DNA of 64,000 nt from Lathyrus oleraceus. Taxonomy: Eukaryota > Streptophyta > Magnoliopsida > Fabales > Fabaceae. The stretch spans positions 462,086,289-462,150,288 of the forward strand of contig NC_066581.1 in assembly GCF_024323335.1 (NCBI RefSeq), read 5' to 3'. Below, in pieces: positions 1 through 12,239 of this stretch (within the stretch, counting starts at the first letter, position 1; every line of letters begins with the position of its first letter). The notes beneath the pieces were generated by a model that saw nothing but the letters and a program-made list of their open reading frames with translations, ran no database searches and was not told the origin of the DNA. A program made the position numbers and the translations under genes.

Positions 1-1279
1 ACTGAAAGGTACATTATCAGAGGCCTCCCAGGAACTGGAGGTATAAGAATTGGAGGTTTCTGCAAATATTCTTTTATCTTATCAAAAGCTTTTTGACAAT
101 CATTGTTCCACCTGATTGCTTGATCGTTTCTTAGCAACTTGAATATCAGTTCGCACGTAGCTGTCAGGTGAGATATGAACCTGTGCAATGTAGTTCAGCC
201 TCCCTAAAAACCCACGAACCTGCTTTCCCGTTCTTGGTTCAGGAATTTCTTGAATAACTTTTACTTTCGCTGGATCAAACTCAATCCCTTTCTCACTGAC
301 AATGAAACCTAACAGCTTTCCAGATCTCACTCCAAATGTACACTTGTTTGGATTCAGCCTCAGTTTGAACTTTCTCAATCTTTCGAACAACTTTTGCAAG
401 TTTACCAAGTGCTCCTCTTCTGTCTGAGACTTCGCAATCATATCATCTACGTACACTTCAATTTCTTTGTGCATCATGTCATGAAAGAGAGTCGTCATAG
501 CTCTTTGGTAGGTAGCGCCGGCGTTCTTCAACCCAAATGGCATTACCTTATAACAGAACGTGCCCTAAGGTGTAATGAATGTCGTCTTCTCCATGTCTTC
601 TGGTGCCATCTTGATCTGATTATAGCCAGAAAATCCATCCATGAAAGAGAAAACCGAGGACTGAGAAGTGTTATCGACCAATACATCAATGTGAGGTAAT
701 GGGAAGTCATCTTTTGGACTGGCTCTATTTAAATCTCGGTAATCGACACACATCCTGACTTTACCATCCTTCTTCGGCACGGGTACGATGTTGGCCACCC
801 AAGGGGGATAATTGGTAACTGCTAGAAAATCTGCATCCAATTGTTTCTGAACCTCCTCTTTGATATTGACAGCCATATCAGGACTAGTTCTGCGAAGCTT
901 CTGCTTTACCGAAGGACAATCTTCTCTGAGAGGTAGCCTGTGCACCACAATATTTGTATCCAAACCAGGCATATCTTGAGACGACCATGCGAATACATCC
1001 ACATATTCTTGCAGCATTTCAATCAGCCCTCTCTTGACCTTTTCCTCTAAAGCAGCCCCTATCTTGATCTCTTTCTTTGCGTCCTCAGTACCAAGGTTAA
1101 TGACTTCCAACTCTTCCTGATGAGGTTGAATGACCCTTTCCTCCTGTTTCAATAGTCTGGCCAATTCTTTGGGGAGTTCGCAATCTTCTCCACTCTCCTC
1201 TTCAGCTTGGTAAATGGGATTATCAAAGTCATACTGAGCCATAACAGAACTGTTTTTAATGGAATCCGCAAGATCAATT
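1..1279 (-). pseudogene. Reverse transcriptase / start of RNase H of element A (broken)
   Basis: The minus strand encodes an Ogre-type RT: an acidic N-terminal lead-in, the PVPKKDGKVRMCVDYRDLN block, the FMDGFSGYNQIKMAPED block, and the catalytic YVDDM box at 439-453. After the RT palm the frame reaches the GRLNY block that precedes RNase H and leaves the window. Lesions: a TGG-to-TAG stop in the TP(W)GTF motif near 560-565, and a one-base frameshift near 180 after the GRLNY block. The product would synthesise cDNA from the element's RNA. The exon start at 1,279 is chosen because it follows a CAG splice acceptor that keeps the frame with the protease ORF. Confidence 0.88.
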
Positions 1280-1537
1280 CTGCACGAATGATGTTTCATG
1301 CTTTATTTTAGAAAGGAGTTCAAGAAAGTCACAGAGAAACAAAAAACATTGCCATTTTTATGGTTTTGAAAATGAAAGTAAAAACAGAAAGACAGTGAGC
1401 ACAAATTTGATTGCAAAACGTCCTTTATTGATGATAATCATTGAAAATTCAAAACATGATGTGGCCCTACAATGAACCACTACGCCTTGGGCCGAGCGTA
1501 GGGCTTTCATGCAAAATGAAAAACAGAAGAAAATTAC
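1280..1537 (-). other. Candidate Ogre intron between protease and RT (element A), 258 nt
   Basis: On the minus strand the gag-pro frame ends in TAA at 1,536-1,534, and this TAA overlaps a GTAATT donor (GT at 1,537-1,536). A CAG acceptor ends at 1,280, preceded by a T-rich stretch. Removing 1,537-1,280 deletes the stop codon and puts protease and RT in one frame (ACA GA joined to A ATT). Introns at this place are established for Ogre elements; the exact borders here are inferred from sequence. Confidence 0.7.
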
Positions 1538-3192
1538 TCTGTCTGAAGAGTAACTTGGACTATTTCTTCAGCAGTCGAGTTGTTGATCTTCTCCCCTGGA
1601 GCACACGGGCGCACCCAATTATCCATATCACAATCACTGTCACCATCTTCATTGTCCGTGGCAAAGACATCCCCGTGATTCATCAATCCAGCACTAGTGA
1701 AAGTACACGGCCCTTTCTGATCCTGGACACCCTGCTCTGATGATTGAAAAGGCTGATAACCAATGCCAAACAGGTCTTCTTTTATGGGCACATCAATCAC
1801 CTTGCCCCAGCCTTCCGCGTTACCTGAATGAATGACCTTCAGCGCTTGTTTATAGGACGCAATCGAGGTACCTGGTTTCTTCTGTTCAACAAAAGCCACC
1901 TTCTCAATACTGACAGTCTCAAAAGCTTGACATAGAGTTTCATGAATTTCGCCATCCATCTCCACATATTTGAAGGAGGATAAATGGCTCACAAAGATGT
2001 CCTCTTCGCCACACACGGTCACAACCTGGCCATCCCACACATATTTTAGCTTTTGGTGGAGAGTCGAAGAAACTGCTCCGGCTCCATGTATCCAGGGACG
2101 CCCCAATAGACAACTATATACTGGTTGGATATCCATCACATAGAAGACAATACTAAACACCTCCGGGCCGATCTTCACAGGCCACGTGACTTCACCAAAA
2201 ACCGATCGCTTGGATCCATCAAAAGCACGGACAACGAGATCACTTGGTGTGAGAACAACCCCTTCGGCATCAAGCTTACTCATAGCCTTTTTGGGCAGCA
2301 CATTCAAAGAAGAACCGGTATCAACCAAAACATGCGATAAAATGGCGCCTTTGCATTCCATCGTGATATGCAGAGCTCTATTGTGATTGCGACTCTCAGG
2401 TGTCAAGTCTAGATCCATGAATCCCAAACCATGTCTTGTGCTAACATTTGCAATAACACCTTCGAGCTGGTTAACAGAAATCTCTTGGGGCACATAAGCC
2501 ATATTCAACATTTTCAATAGGGCGTTACGATGTGCCTTGGAACACATTAACAGAGAGAGAATAGAGATTTTTGACGATGTCTGGTTCAACTGATCCACGA
2601 TCTTGTAATCACTTTTCTTGATAATTCTCATAAATTCCTCCACATCCTCCACAAAAGAACTCTCTGGCACTTCCTTTCGCACTGGTTCTTCTTCAACTGC
2701 AACTTGTTTTCCTTTTGTTCTAGCAAGAGCCTCAGCATTGTTATCCTTCGGAACTTGTGGTGCAAACAAACGACCACTTCTCGTAAATCCTCCGGGTCCT
2801 CCCACATTACCCACACCCGAACCAACTGTTACTAGAGTCTGATTTACTGATCTGGTCTGATTCTCAGGTCTTCTATTTCTGCAAGAAGCATTGTCATATT
2901 GCCACGGAATTGCTCTACTATTCTCATAAAGTCTTCCACTAGAGGCAGCAATGGTGGTAGGAGTACTGATAGTTACTAAAGCATTAACAATCACGGGAAC
3001 ACCAACAATCACCGGAGCAGATATGGTCACGGGCGCAGCTACGGTCATAGGAGTACCAATAGTCACAGGCGCACTAATAGTTCTTGGAGCACGTGCAGGA
3101 CCTTCTGACGGTGTAAAGTAAATGGTAACAGTTGATACCTCTCCACGGTCTTTCACTACCCGATCAAACTGTAAACAACCTTCATTCATCAA
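1534..3192 (-). pseudogene. Retropepsin-type protease region of element A
   Basis: Open frame of about 550 codons on the minus strand. The middle holds an aspartic protease: the catalytic DTGSS motif is intact (DTG at about 2,314-2,322), followed by the LLGRPWIH block typical of gypsy proteases. The N-terminal part has low-complexity peptide repeats of alternating Ala, Pro, Val, Thr and Ile (about 2,940-3,090). It would cleave the gag-pol polyprotein. It is separated from gag by a TAG stop and frame changes near 3,195-3,250. The C-terminal end is the spliced junction with RT. Confidence 0.82.
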
Positions 3193-3209
3193 TTCCTAGA
3201 TACCTTCTT

Positions 3210-4876
3210 TCAATTTCGCACAGTCGTTTTCATGATTACCACAATCTGAACAACTCCTGTCACATCCCGGGGATACTCCCCCTCTAACAGACGTTCCTTC
3301 ACCACAAACAACGAAGTCTGAACGTCATTAACATCGACTACCAAGTTCAAACTTTCCCCATCTTCCACATTGTTTACTCTGGGCCCTTCATGCTGAGGCA
3401 TAGGATTATTCATCACATTCGGAGTAGGAGCGAAGTTAATCGTCTTGGCATCGATCAAGTCTTGACTTTATGGTGAAAAGCCCGACAATTCTCGATGTGG
3501 TTCCCTGGCGCACCAGAATGAAAATCACAACGGACATTGGCATCATAACCAGCGGGAATCCTTGTTAATTGAGCCATAGTGCGAAGTTTAACAAACTTTA
3601 ACCTGAGCAGTTCATGGAGTAATTCAGCATAACTCATTGGCAACGGATCAAAATGACGATCTGGCATTCTTTGTCTTGGTTGGAATTGGCGTTGTTGTTG
3701 TTGTGGTTGTCCTCTTTGTTGTTGTTGAGGTTGGGTTACTGGAATAGTCACAGCATCAACTTGACGGTATTGTTGTCCTCGGTTTCCATTTCTCTGATTA
3801 CATATAGCATTTGTCTCACCCTCTCTCCTTCTGGGTGCCCCTGAAAATGGTTTCTTAGCACTTGAAGAACTTGAAGAACCAGGGTCTTGGATTTTTCCCC
3901 CTTTGATAAGACTTTCAGTTCTTTCTCTGCAAATCACAACATCCGAAAAACTACCAAACGGGCAACTTCCCATACGATCCATGAAAACACCTTGCAGGGT
4001 TCCAATGAACATATCTGTCAATTCTCTCTCCAACATCGGAGGTTGTACTCTCGCAGCCAGTTCACGCCACCTCTGGGCGTATTCCTTGAAACTCTCACCA
4101 GTCTTTTGAAACAAACTTTGCAACTGGGTTCTGCGCGGAGCCATGTCCATGTTATGCTTGTACTGCCTCAGAAAAGCTTCACCTAACTCTCTCCAGCTTC
4201 TGGCAGATTCTTTTCTCAGGTCCATGTACCAATGCAAAGATGCTCCAGACAAGCTGTCTTGGAAAAAGTACATCCACGTCTTTTCATCATCAGTATAAGC
4301 GGATATCTTCCGGTAGTAGGCTTGCACATGAGTTTGGGGATAAGAAGTGCCATTGTACTTGTCGAAAGACGGCGCCTTGAACTTGTACGGGATCCTTAAC
4401 CCATTAACTAAACCCATATTAGAAACATCAAAACCCAAAGAATTATGGCACTCCATGGCGCAAATCTTTTCAGCAAGGGCATCGACCTTTCTATCTCTCT
4501 CTCCCGCCTTTCCAAATTCATCATCATCACTGGCAATGGTGAACATATCTTCTTGCTTGTCAACCAAATGAGAAGGATGGTGAACTAGAGCACGTGCCGC
4601 TTGAGCATTAGCAGCCTCTGTAATGATGGATTGTCCATTGATTCTAATACCACGCAATTCGTCACCATTAGCATGGTTGTTGACGGGGATGGTAACAGCA
4701 GCGTCACCAACAGGGGTCCCTTCTGGCGGATTCTGACCGATAGGGGGAATCATAGTTTCTTGTCTCTGGACCAAGGCTCGGAGTTCCTCTTGCCCTTGCA
4801 CTACCCCTTGCATCATACTCATGAATTGGGCCATGTTGGTCCTCATCTCTGCTAGATCTGCTTGAAAGTTTTCCAT
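3210..4876 (-). pseudogene. Gag of element A (two frames)
   Basis: The main frame (3,455-4,876, start ATG at 4,876) begins with a glutamine-rich coiled-coil-like segment, then the retrotransposon gag domain (YFQDSLSGASLHWYMDL and ...LQSLFQKTGESFKEYAQRW). It continues with a Gln/Arg-rich basic stretch and an unusual Cys-His cluster of the form CX2H...HX3C in place of a standard CCHC knuckle. A one-base shift near 3,455 moves the rest of the protein to the frame 3,210-3,458. Gag would form the virus-like particle and bind RNA. Unlike in elements B and C, the EYAQRW segment is in frame here. Confidence 0.85.
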
Positions 4877-5262
4877 TACTCTTTGCTGGTTTCTGCGGGT
4901 ACCGTACCGGTGAATGCCTGAGTCAGCTATCCTGCTAGTGGAACACCAAATAATATGAGAACACCACAGCAGTACCTATTATGCAAGATATGCAAATGAA
5001 TATGTAAATACAATGACATGTTTATCAATTCCAACGGGTATTCTACCCTCTTGATTCCAGTCTCACATTCGACAGAAAGTGCAAGAAGACCGAGTCGTGG
5101 ATAAACTTCTGAGATCAAGAAGCAATAAGAAAAACCATCATATAAATGGGTTCAAGAAGGGAAAGGCCCTAGCCGACAGTACATCAAAGAAAAGATCTCC
5201 ACAACAAGCCTGTGGATCATCACTACACTACAATAAGTAAAGAGAGGAACAAAAATCAGGAA
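4877..5262 (-). other. Spacer between ORF1 and gag (element A)
   Basis: About 390 bases between the end of ORF1 and the gag start. No coding frame with family similarity is seen. It is AT-rich and corresponds in position to the spacers of elements B and C. Nothing else recognised. Confidence 0.5.
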
Positions 5263-7112
5263 TCAGCCTCCTGTATACAACCCATAAGGGTTGCTCCGCA
5301 CTTCAGCCAGTAGTACCACTATGTCAGGATGATCTGGAGATTCTGTCAAACGTCGGATAAGCATATTCCTCTTGTGAATAACTCCATCCAACTCGTTGAT
5401 GTGCTCTCTATAGTAATTCCCATCATCTTCTCTGAATACCTCTTCAAGTCTGGATTTCTTCAACCTGCCAGCACTTTGAGTTCCTCAATTTGTCCTTGAG
5501 CTTTGTTGAGTTGATCTGTGATATAACCGTTGGTTGAACGGGGGCACAGAAGCTCATTGTTCTTCTCCTTCAGCAAAATCTTCAACTTCTCCATCTGACC
5601 AGTCAATTCGGCCACCATCTCCTCCTCCTTTACCTTCCTAGAAGCTGAAAATGTATCCCATTGCTCTTGCCAACCAACTAGCTTACCAAGATAATTTGTT
5701 AACTGCTGTTTGACTCGCCTCAACTCAGAACTGGATGATCCCAAGGCTTTGTCTGTCTTCCTGAAGAAGTCCACCTTCACAACTAATTTCATCTCTGTTT
5801 CCCCTTGCAATCTGACGACTTCCTCCTTCTGATATTTTGCCTCGTGGAATTGATGCATACAGTCTTGCAGCTTCACACTTAACTCCAAGTTTTCAGTTTG
5901 AAGCTCCTCCATGGCATTCTTCAATTTGTCATACTCCTCTCGGCTCACCATGGTGGACTGCTCAGGAGTAGGTGGATACAAAGGTTCTTCAATAGGAAAT
6001 GGCAGACCAAACTCTTCGACTCTTCCTTGAAGCCACTCTTCATACTGAGGGTAAGTCCTACAATCTCCTTTTCCAAGCACAGCTCTTCCTCTCCCGATCA
6101 CCTTGAGCCAAGCCTCAGCTGCCTTACGGGATACAGTCAAATCAGATGAAGAATGGAAAAACAGAGATTCTTCCACATCTTTTTCCAAAGGTGGAGTTCT
6201 TAAAGCATATCCAAACTGTCTGACTGCCAGAGAAGGATTATAGTTGATGCCTCCTCTTCTTCCTACCAATGGTACATTCGGGAAGTTCCCACAACTATGA
6301 ATAATATCTTCCCGAAGCAAGCTCCGGTCTGACCACCAAGAAATATCTTTAGCTCTTATCCCCATCAGTCTCTTTGACCAACTCAACGAGTTTTTGACAT
6401 CAACGAACGCTCCTGACTTGGGTAGGTGGGAACTGAACCACTTATAAAACAAAGGCGCGCAACAATTCAACAATCCTCCCCTTCTATTCTCATTCCTGTG
6501 ATGCACTGAATGAAAGAAATCTCCCAACAAGGTCGGCACCGGATTTCCCAACACGAAGAGGCGTATGGCGTCTACGTCCACAAATTTCACCATATTAGGG
6601 AACAGGACAATCCCATATACACAAAGAGCCAACACAGCATTGAAACCCCTCTGGTCACCATCTTCAAGCTTCTTCTTTGCTTCTCCTAGTAAGAAACTTA
6701 AATGAAAACCACTGACTCCTCTCTTCTGACACATATTAGCCTTCAAGACTGATTTCCACAAATATGTGGCTGAAGCAACCATGTTGAGATCAGGCAGAAA
6801 CTCAGAACTGTAGAATAGCAACTGTGGCTTGATAGGAACTCTGAGAAAACTGGCAACCTCCTCCAAAGTAGGGACCAAAATATAATCTGGGAACGTGAAA
6901 CACCTCAATGGAGGGTCATAGAACTGCAACAATGTAAAGAGAGCATCATGTTGATCTTTGGAGAGAACCGTGATGAAGCTTAGAATCAAACCATAGTCCT
7001 TCCGGAATCTTTCTAGATAATCCTGATCCATTAACTTCATCAACTGTTGAATAGGCTCCAAACAAACCACAGGAAACTTGTAGGCGACATGTCTCTTTCT
7101 GCCAATATCCAT
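5263..7112 (-). pseudogene. Ogre ORF1 protein of element A (PMD-like, coiled-coil C-terminus)
   Basis: Start ATG at 7,112; open for 550 codons to 5,460, with a frame change and a further 66 codons to 5,263. Residues of about 30-330 form a globular domain with the conserved phrase CFTFPDYILVPTLEEVASFL near residue 75, a VLFPN block, then a CAPLFYKWF block and a GGINYNP block. Residues of about 390-550 are heptad-rich coiled coil. ORF1 sits 5' of gag in Ogre elements and its function is unknown. The layout of the globular part resembles the plant mobile domain (see findings). It is the least damaged frame of this element. Confidence 0.8.
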
Positions 7113-7767
7113 CTTAAGAGAACCAGAGAACCCCGGCCGGAATCAAGAGGAAGATGTAAACCCCTGGAAATAGATAAACATGTTTAAATGATATGAATGC
7201 AAAATGATGTGATGCAATGCAGTGACATGGGAATCAGGATTGTTGTATCTGCTTGAACAACTGTCAGGTCGCACTGTCTGAAGAGAAACCCACTGAAGAA
7301 TATAATACGAGATCAAAGCTCTGCTCCATAAAACCGGGTTGGTTGAAGGTTAAGGTTTCCTGAATTTAGCCCGCCCCTCACTGGTAGGTTCTAAGAACAG
7401 AAGTTTATCAGTTTCTTCCTCTTCAGTCGAATAATACATTTACCACTAAAGGTTTGGCATTATTACGAGATAAAATACCTCCACTGACTCCCCTCAACAG
7501 GATATCCTAATAGCAAGTTCCCAGCCTCGGGGTCCCCGGATTGAGCAGCGAGAATGCGCCCACCAGAGCTAACATAAACGCGTCTCGGAGGAGAGGCCTC
7601 GACTGAGTTCTCGGGAAATGGTCACCAGAGTTGACGATTTCTAAAGGAACATCTGTCGTTATGGAACACCCATAGGACAAAATATATCCAAAAGAAACCT
7701 CGTCTGGAATGTGGGTCTTCATGAACGACTTAACGTAGCAACATGCCACGCAAGCCTCATGACTATC
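7113..7767 (-). other. 5' leader of element A with a degraded primer site
   Basis: Non-coding segment between the LTR and ORF1. Around 7,516-7,552 the plus strand has blocks (gtcccc, gagcagcgag, gcgccca) that look like a scrambled or interrupted version of the primer site seen at 12,222, but no clean 18-base match exists. The rest shows no recognised feature. The leader may contain a rearranged LTR piece. Confidence 0.35.
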
Positions 7768-8285
7768 TATCGCATTACGCGAAAAACCGGCGGGAAAAGA
7801 CACAGAGCCGCCACCGTGCGTTATTTATCCCAAAGGAGGGAAAGGAAAAGCTCGAAGTAAACCTGGAAAGGAATGGTCTCACGACCAGAGATTGATAGGA
7901 TCAGGAGTCGGTTATGCGAAGGGAAGGTATTAGCACCCCTACGCATCCATCGTACTCGATGGGATCCACGCTCAGAAAAATAGAATAAGGTTGCTGAAAT
8001 AACTTCTCAAAACTGCACAAACTGGAATAGAAACACAGAAAAGACGGAAGAAGCGGACTCGGCAGGATGTCGCATCCTGGGCCTACGTAGTTTGTCAGAC
8101 ACAAACATCAGAGTCGACGTAGTTCGGGGGAAACGGGAAACGTGCTCACTAGGATATCGCATCCTATGCATACGTATCTTCTCTAACCAGAGTAAGAATC
8201 AGAGCACTCGTAGCTCGGCTAACGCACGCCGAAACAAAACGCTGAAAACAAAGACGCTGAGACGTCAGAGCAAACACACAACTAG

Positions 8286-8500
8286 AAACGGCATGCCAAT
8301 CGCTGGTCTTACATCCAACTCCACAAAAGAAACACCAACAGGAAACCGAATGCCAATCGCTGGACTTACATCAGACCCCGAACAAAGAAACGCAAACAGG
8401 AAACCGAATGCCAATCACTGGACTTACATCAGACTCCAGGCAAACAACAAACAAACGGGAAACCGAATGCCAATCGCTGGACTTACATCAGACTCCAAAC
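8286..8500. repeat. Four-copy tandem repeat, unit about 55-59 bp, inside the LTR
   Basis: Four copies of a unit with the core ccaatcgctggacttacat, at about 8,295, 8,351, 8,408 and 8,467. The first copy is the most diverged. Linkers are rich in CAAACA-type sequence. The array lies in the transcribed part of the LTR and is absent from the LTR at 12,242. Confidence 0.85.
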
Positions 8501-11301
8501 ACACACACAGAGCGGAAGGGTCTCGATTGCAACTAGGGCAAGAGAAAAGGAAGGTCTCAATCGCAACGGGGGCGAGAGAAAAGGATCAAAGTTAGTTGTT
8601 AGTCAAACTCGACAAGACATCGCATCTCGTGCCTACGTATCTCATCTGAACATGAGAATCAGAGTTGCCGTAGTTCGGCTAAACTATTTCTATTTATTTT
8701 GTGTTTTTTAGGTGAACAACGTTACTACGCAATCTACCGGATGCTCGACCTTGGGAGACTTACTCACCTGTAGTAGAAGGAACCGTGCTACCTTAATTGA
8801 CATGCAAACGAGACTATGCGAAGTCTAGCAAACCTATGGGGATACAATCACACCACACAAACACATACAACATGAAATAAACACACCAACAAGGGGCTCA
8901 AACATCAAGGGTGAGGCTTTAGTCAAGGGGTCATATCAACCTCGACAAACAAGCCAACTGGAAGGGGTGTCTGAGGCTCTTAACCACTGACATTGACTGT
9001 CAGGGTGAGAAGATGAAATGGGAGATGAGGGTTAGACCTCATAACTCTTAACCCGGGCCTGGGTGAGCTTCAAATCAATGAAAATGTGGGAGTCCAGAAT
9101 GTGGGACTCTACTCCACTTGACTGACTCTATATACAAAGGATCTGGGGTGTTTATTCAAAATGCATCAGCACATAGTGCGAGCAAGAAGAAAGACTCAAC
9201 TGAATAGTAGGGGATGGATTGCACATCCCTTCTATCTGCCAATGCCTCTTCACTTAGGAGGTCTTTGAAGTACATGGCACAAACATAAACAACCACAAAC
9301 ATTGCCTCTTAAGGAGGGCTTCAGACAGGTGCCTGCCAAAAGAAAATGACAGGTCTTCCAGACTACATGGAGAATAGGAAGTTACCTAGGTGGTATGCCA
9401 ACCACAAGCAAAGCAACTCAAGCAATGAGTTAAAGCGGCTAAAGTACCTGTAAGAAAAGCTAAACAATTAGTACTATGTTCAGGCAAACAATCAACAGTT
9501 AACAATAGTGGTTCCCAATAGACACAACAAGCAAGCTTTATGTGCAAGCATTCAAATTGTTTCATCATCTCAAATGACCTACAAACAGCAAGGGTTAATG
9601 GACAAAGTAAATATCAAAGCTTAAGTGATGAGGCAACATCAACCATGGAGATTAGATGCTTGATCCTGAAATACACAACTCAAATGTGAGTTCAAACCCC
9701 TAGGGCAAAGCCTAGGGTCAAAGGTGGAGTAAAAAGTTAAAACAGAAACTAATACTCAACATGAAGCATGTGTAAACAAGTAAGAAGATGTCCTAAAAAG
9801 GACCAAATCAAAAGCATTAAGCAAGGTCAACATTCAACCAAGAGAAGGCAAGGCAAGCAAAAGGTGCATACAAAGAATCAAAATTCCATATTAAAACAGA
9901 AATGAATCAAACAATTCTGGAAATTTTTATGAGCAATCAACATGTCAAACATAGTCATCATGCCAAAAATTATAAACAGAGGAGCTCAATTGGCAAGGAA
10001 ATGAAAATGGAGAAGATCAACATCAAGTTGTGTGACACACATTGTCACACCTAAAGTACATGTGTCCAAAACAGGGAAGAAAATAGCAAAAAATGCCAAA
10101 TAAAATTTCACAAGTCAATCAACATGTTATGAATCATCATGCAAAATTTCATGGCAATTGGATCATTTATGAGCATTTCACAATAAGATGAATGAAACAT
10201 GTCACATATGCATACATGTTCAAAGAGTCTAGCACAATTAAAATTCCAGAGATGGTAAAATCCTAAAATCAACACCATAAAATTCTAGACATTCACATGA
10301 ACAAGTAGAAAAAAGTTGGGAATTAATTGGATCATTATTCTATTTTTGGTGATTTTTTGAATGAGCATGAAATAATGAAATAAAAATTGAAAACATGGAA
10401 ATAATGAAAATGAATTATGAAATTTAGAAATGTAGCCACGCAGGATTGAAGTGTGTACGTGCGCTAGTCAAAACGATTGTGTTTTGTTAAATGGAAGAAA
10501 AACATAATTTGGAAATTCAGAATGCTATCGTGTGGATTCGAACACATGCTTGGACAGTGAACAGCGCTTCAACAGTGTTCTTCAGCGCTTGAACCAGAGG
10601 TGCCCTAGGCTGGCCATGCGTTGTGGTGCTAGCGGCGGAAACCACCGTCTTCTTCATGAAGACGGTGGTGAACAGTGACCTCAATTATTTATTTTTCAGA
10701 ATTGTGAAAACTATACACCAAATGAAAGCTTACAACATGAGGAATCCAAATCTATCATTATTTCATCCTAATTCTCAAAGAATCATGCAAATCGGAGAGA
10801 AAACAAAATGAACATTCAAACTTTAATTTGTCATAACTTCATCAATATTGCACCAAATTTCATGTTCTTTATACCAGTGGAATCAGCAAGCAATGAACTA
10901 CAAGTCTATGGCAATAAAAACAAGAATTAAGAGATGCGAAAATTTGACCTCTTGAAGCTCCAACAATGGCAGTAGTGGATTCAAGTGTCCAGCAGCATCC
11001 AAATCTCTTCTATCAACCTTGTTACCACTTCTGAAGCACAAATCAACCCTTGGAATGGCTTGGATCTAGCGAGATCTTCAAAAGTCCATGTTCATATTCA
11101 TGTATGGAATTGCTTGATTCTTCACCGATTTCTTCAATCAATGGCTTGAATTCTACTAATTGAGGATCAAGAAAGCAGAATATGCAATAAAAATCAAGTG
11201 TTCTTTGAAGAATTTTTGAATTATGGTGGAGAGAAAATTTGGAGGGAAAACTTGGATCTATATCTAGAATTGTGTAATAATGGAAATTCTGTTACAATTA
11301 A

Positions 11302-11313
11302 CCTTTTATATGT
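11302..11313 (-). promoter_or_regulatory. Candidate TATA box of the element A LTR
   Basis: Minus strand reads CATATAAAAGG, in a position about 3.5 kb upstream of the LTR 3' end. It would start transcription leftward toward ORF1. Inferred from motif and position only. Confidence 0.4.
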
Positions 11314-12030
11314 TGTGTTAATCCATTTGCTAATCACACTTAACTTGGATAATGAAATTTTAATTCAAAAATGAGGTGTAGTGCAAATTGGAAATTTCAC
11401 CCCCATGCATGCAACATGAACGTAAACAGTACCACATGGCCATGCAATTTCACTTAAAACCATATTATGAACATGTTGGAATGATTAAAAAGCTCATATG
11501 ATGCACCAAATTCAAATTCATGATTTTCCCTCCAAAATAAGCATGAATATGCAAATGGTCATGTGATGAAATTTCATGCAATGCCTTGATGGATTTGGAA
11601 AGTTCATGTCATGAGAAGAATTATGCAAAAAGGAGCACTCAATTTGGAGTTCTAGGTCAAAAGTTATGTCCTTTTGAAGTTCCATGCACACTTGGAAATG
11701 ATTTGATCATATCTTCTCAACCATTCATCAGATGCTCATGATCTTGGACTTTTTGGAAATGGTAGAGAAAGATATTCAACTTTCATGTTGGACAAAATTT
11801 CATTTGAAGCTTATTTGATTTGGAAAGTCAAGTTGAATTTGGTCCAAAAACTTGCCATTTTTGGAAACTTGAAATTACAGGTCACTTTCCATTTTTGGAA
11901 ACTCTTGATCTGGCTTCAAAATCTTCAAGGTATGAGTTTGACATGTTGAATAAACCTCTTTGGGACATGAATGAAGTGTCTCAAACCATTTCTCCACCTC
12001 CTAGCCCTCAGTTGACTTGCAGTTGACTTT

Positions 12031-12221
12031 TATGGGTAGTGGGCTTATCTCTCATAGAACAACCCATCCCAACAAACAGAACCAGCAGATACAGCAATCA
12101 TATGTACACAATGCAATAAGGTAGATAAATTGCTGAAAGTAAGTAACTATACAAAAGAATAAACACCCAATAAACAAGAAACTCACAAAAACTAGGAGGG
12201 ACTCGCATAGGGAAACCAGGG
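12031..12221 (-). other. Residual internal sequence of the second LTR element
   Basis: About 190 bases left of the primer site at 12,222. Its composition resembles the beginnings of the leaders of elements B and C (short A-rich phrases leading to tccccagcagag). Beyond about 12,031 the sequence switches to the LTR of element A, so the internal region of this element has been lost. Confidence 0.5.
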
Positions 12222-12239
12222 TCCCCAGCAGAGTCGCCA
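12222..12239 (-). other. Primer-binding site, tRNA-Arg-like (intact)
   Basis: The plus strand reads TCCCCAGCAGAGTCGCCA, which looks like the 3' end of a tRNA-Arg including CCA; the element strand is its complement beginning TGGCGACTC. It lies two bases from the LTR end at 12,242. A tRNA-Arg primer is established for Ogre elements; the isoacceptor assignment here is from memory of the family. Confidence 0.8.

Larger units (their letters stand above)
1..12030 (-). mobile_element. Element A: Ogre/Tat-lineage Ty3/gypsy retrotransposon, 3' part off the left edge
   Basis: Reading the minus strand from right to left, the order is 5' LTR (7,768-12,030), leader, ORF1, gag, protease, a short intron, then RT and the start of RNase H, which runs off position 1. 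ORF1 upstream of gag and an intron between protease and RT are hallmarks of Ogre elements. Each reading frame carries stops or frameshifts, so the copy is dead. Its proteins are clearly diverged from those of elements B and C, so it is a separate subfamily. The right end near 12,030 is approximate: the expected terminal CA of the LTR is not visible and the LTR seems truncated there. Confidence 0.85.
7768..12030 (-). repeat. Long LTR of element A (about 4.3 kb)
   Basis: The left end (tatcgca...gaaaaaccggcg) aligns with the left end of the LTR at 12,242. Shared modules follow in the same order: ccaccgtgcgttatttatcc, the ...gggaaggtattagcacccc... block at about 7,918-7,945, the ctacgtatctcatctg block, and ttactacgcaatctaccgg at about 8,723. 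The rest to about 12,030 is LTR-like, including a TATA box near 11,305. The right end lacks the expected terminus and is taken as truncated. No gene is present; the apparent plus-strand frame at 8,092-8,595 is produced by tandem repeats. Confidence 0.65.

Noticed and set aside
394..699. Plus-strand open frames opposite RT (also 22,434-22,682 and 37,422-37,691)
   Set aside because: They are antisense to conserved RT blocks and recur only because RT is conserved.
8092..8595. 167-codon plus-strand frame in the element A LTR
   Set aside because: Created by the 55-59-bp tandem repeat; no domain and the wrong strand for the element.
12222..12239. Host tRNA gene
   Set aside because: Only the last 18 bases of a tRNA are present; they are primer-binding sites next to LTR ends.
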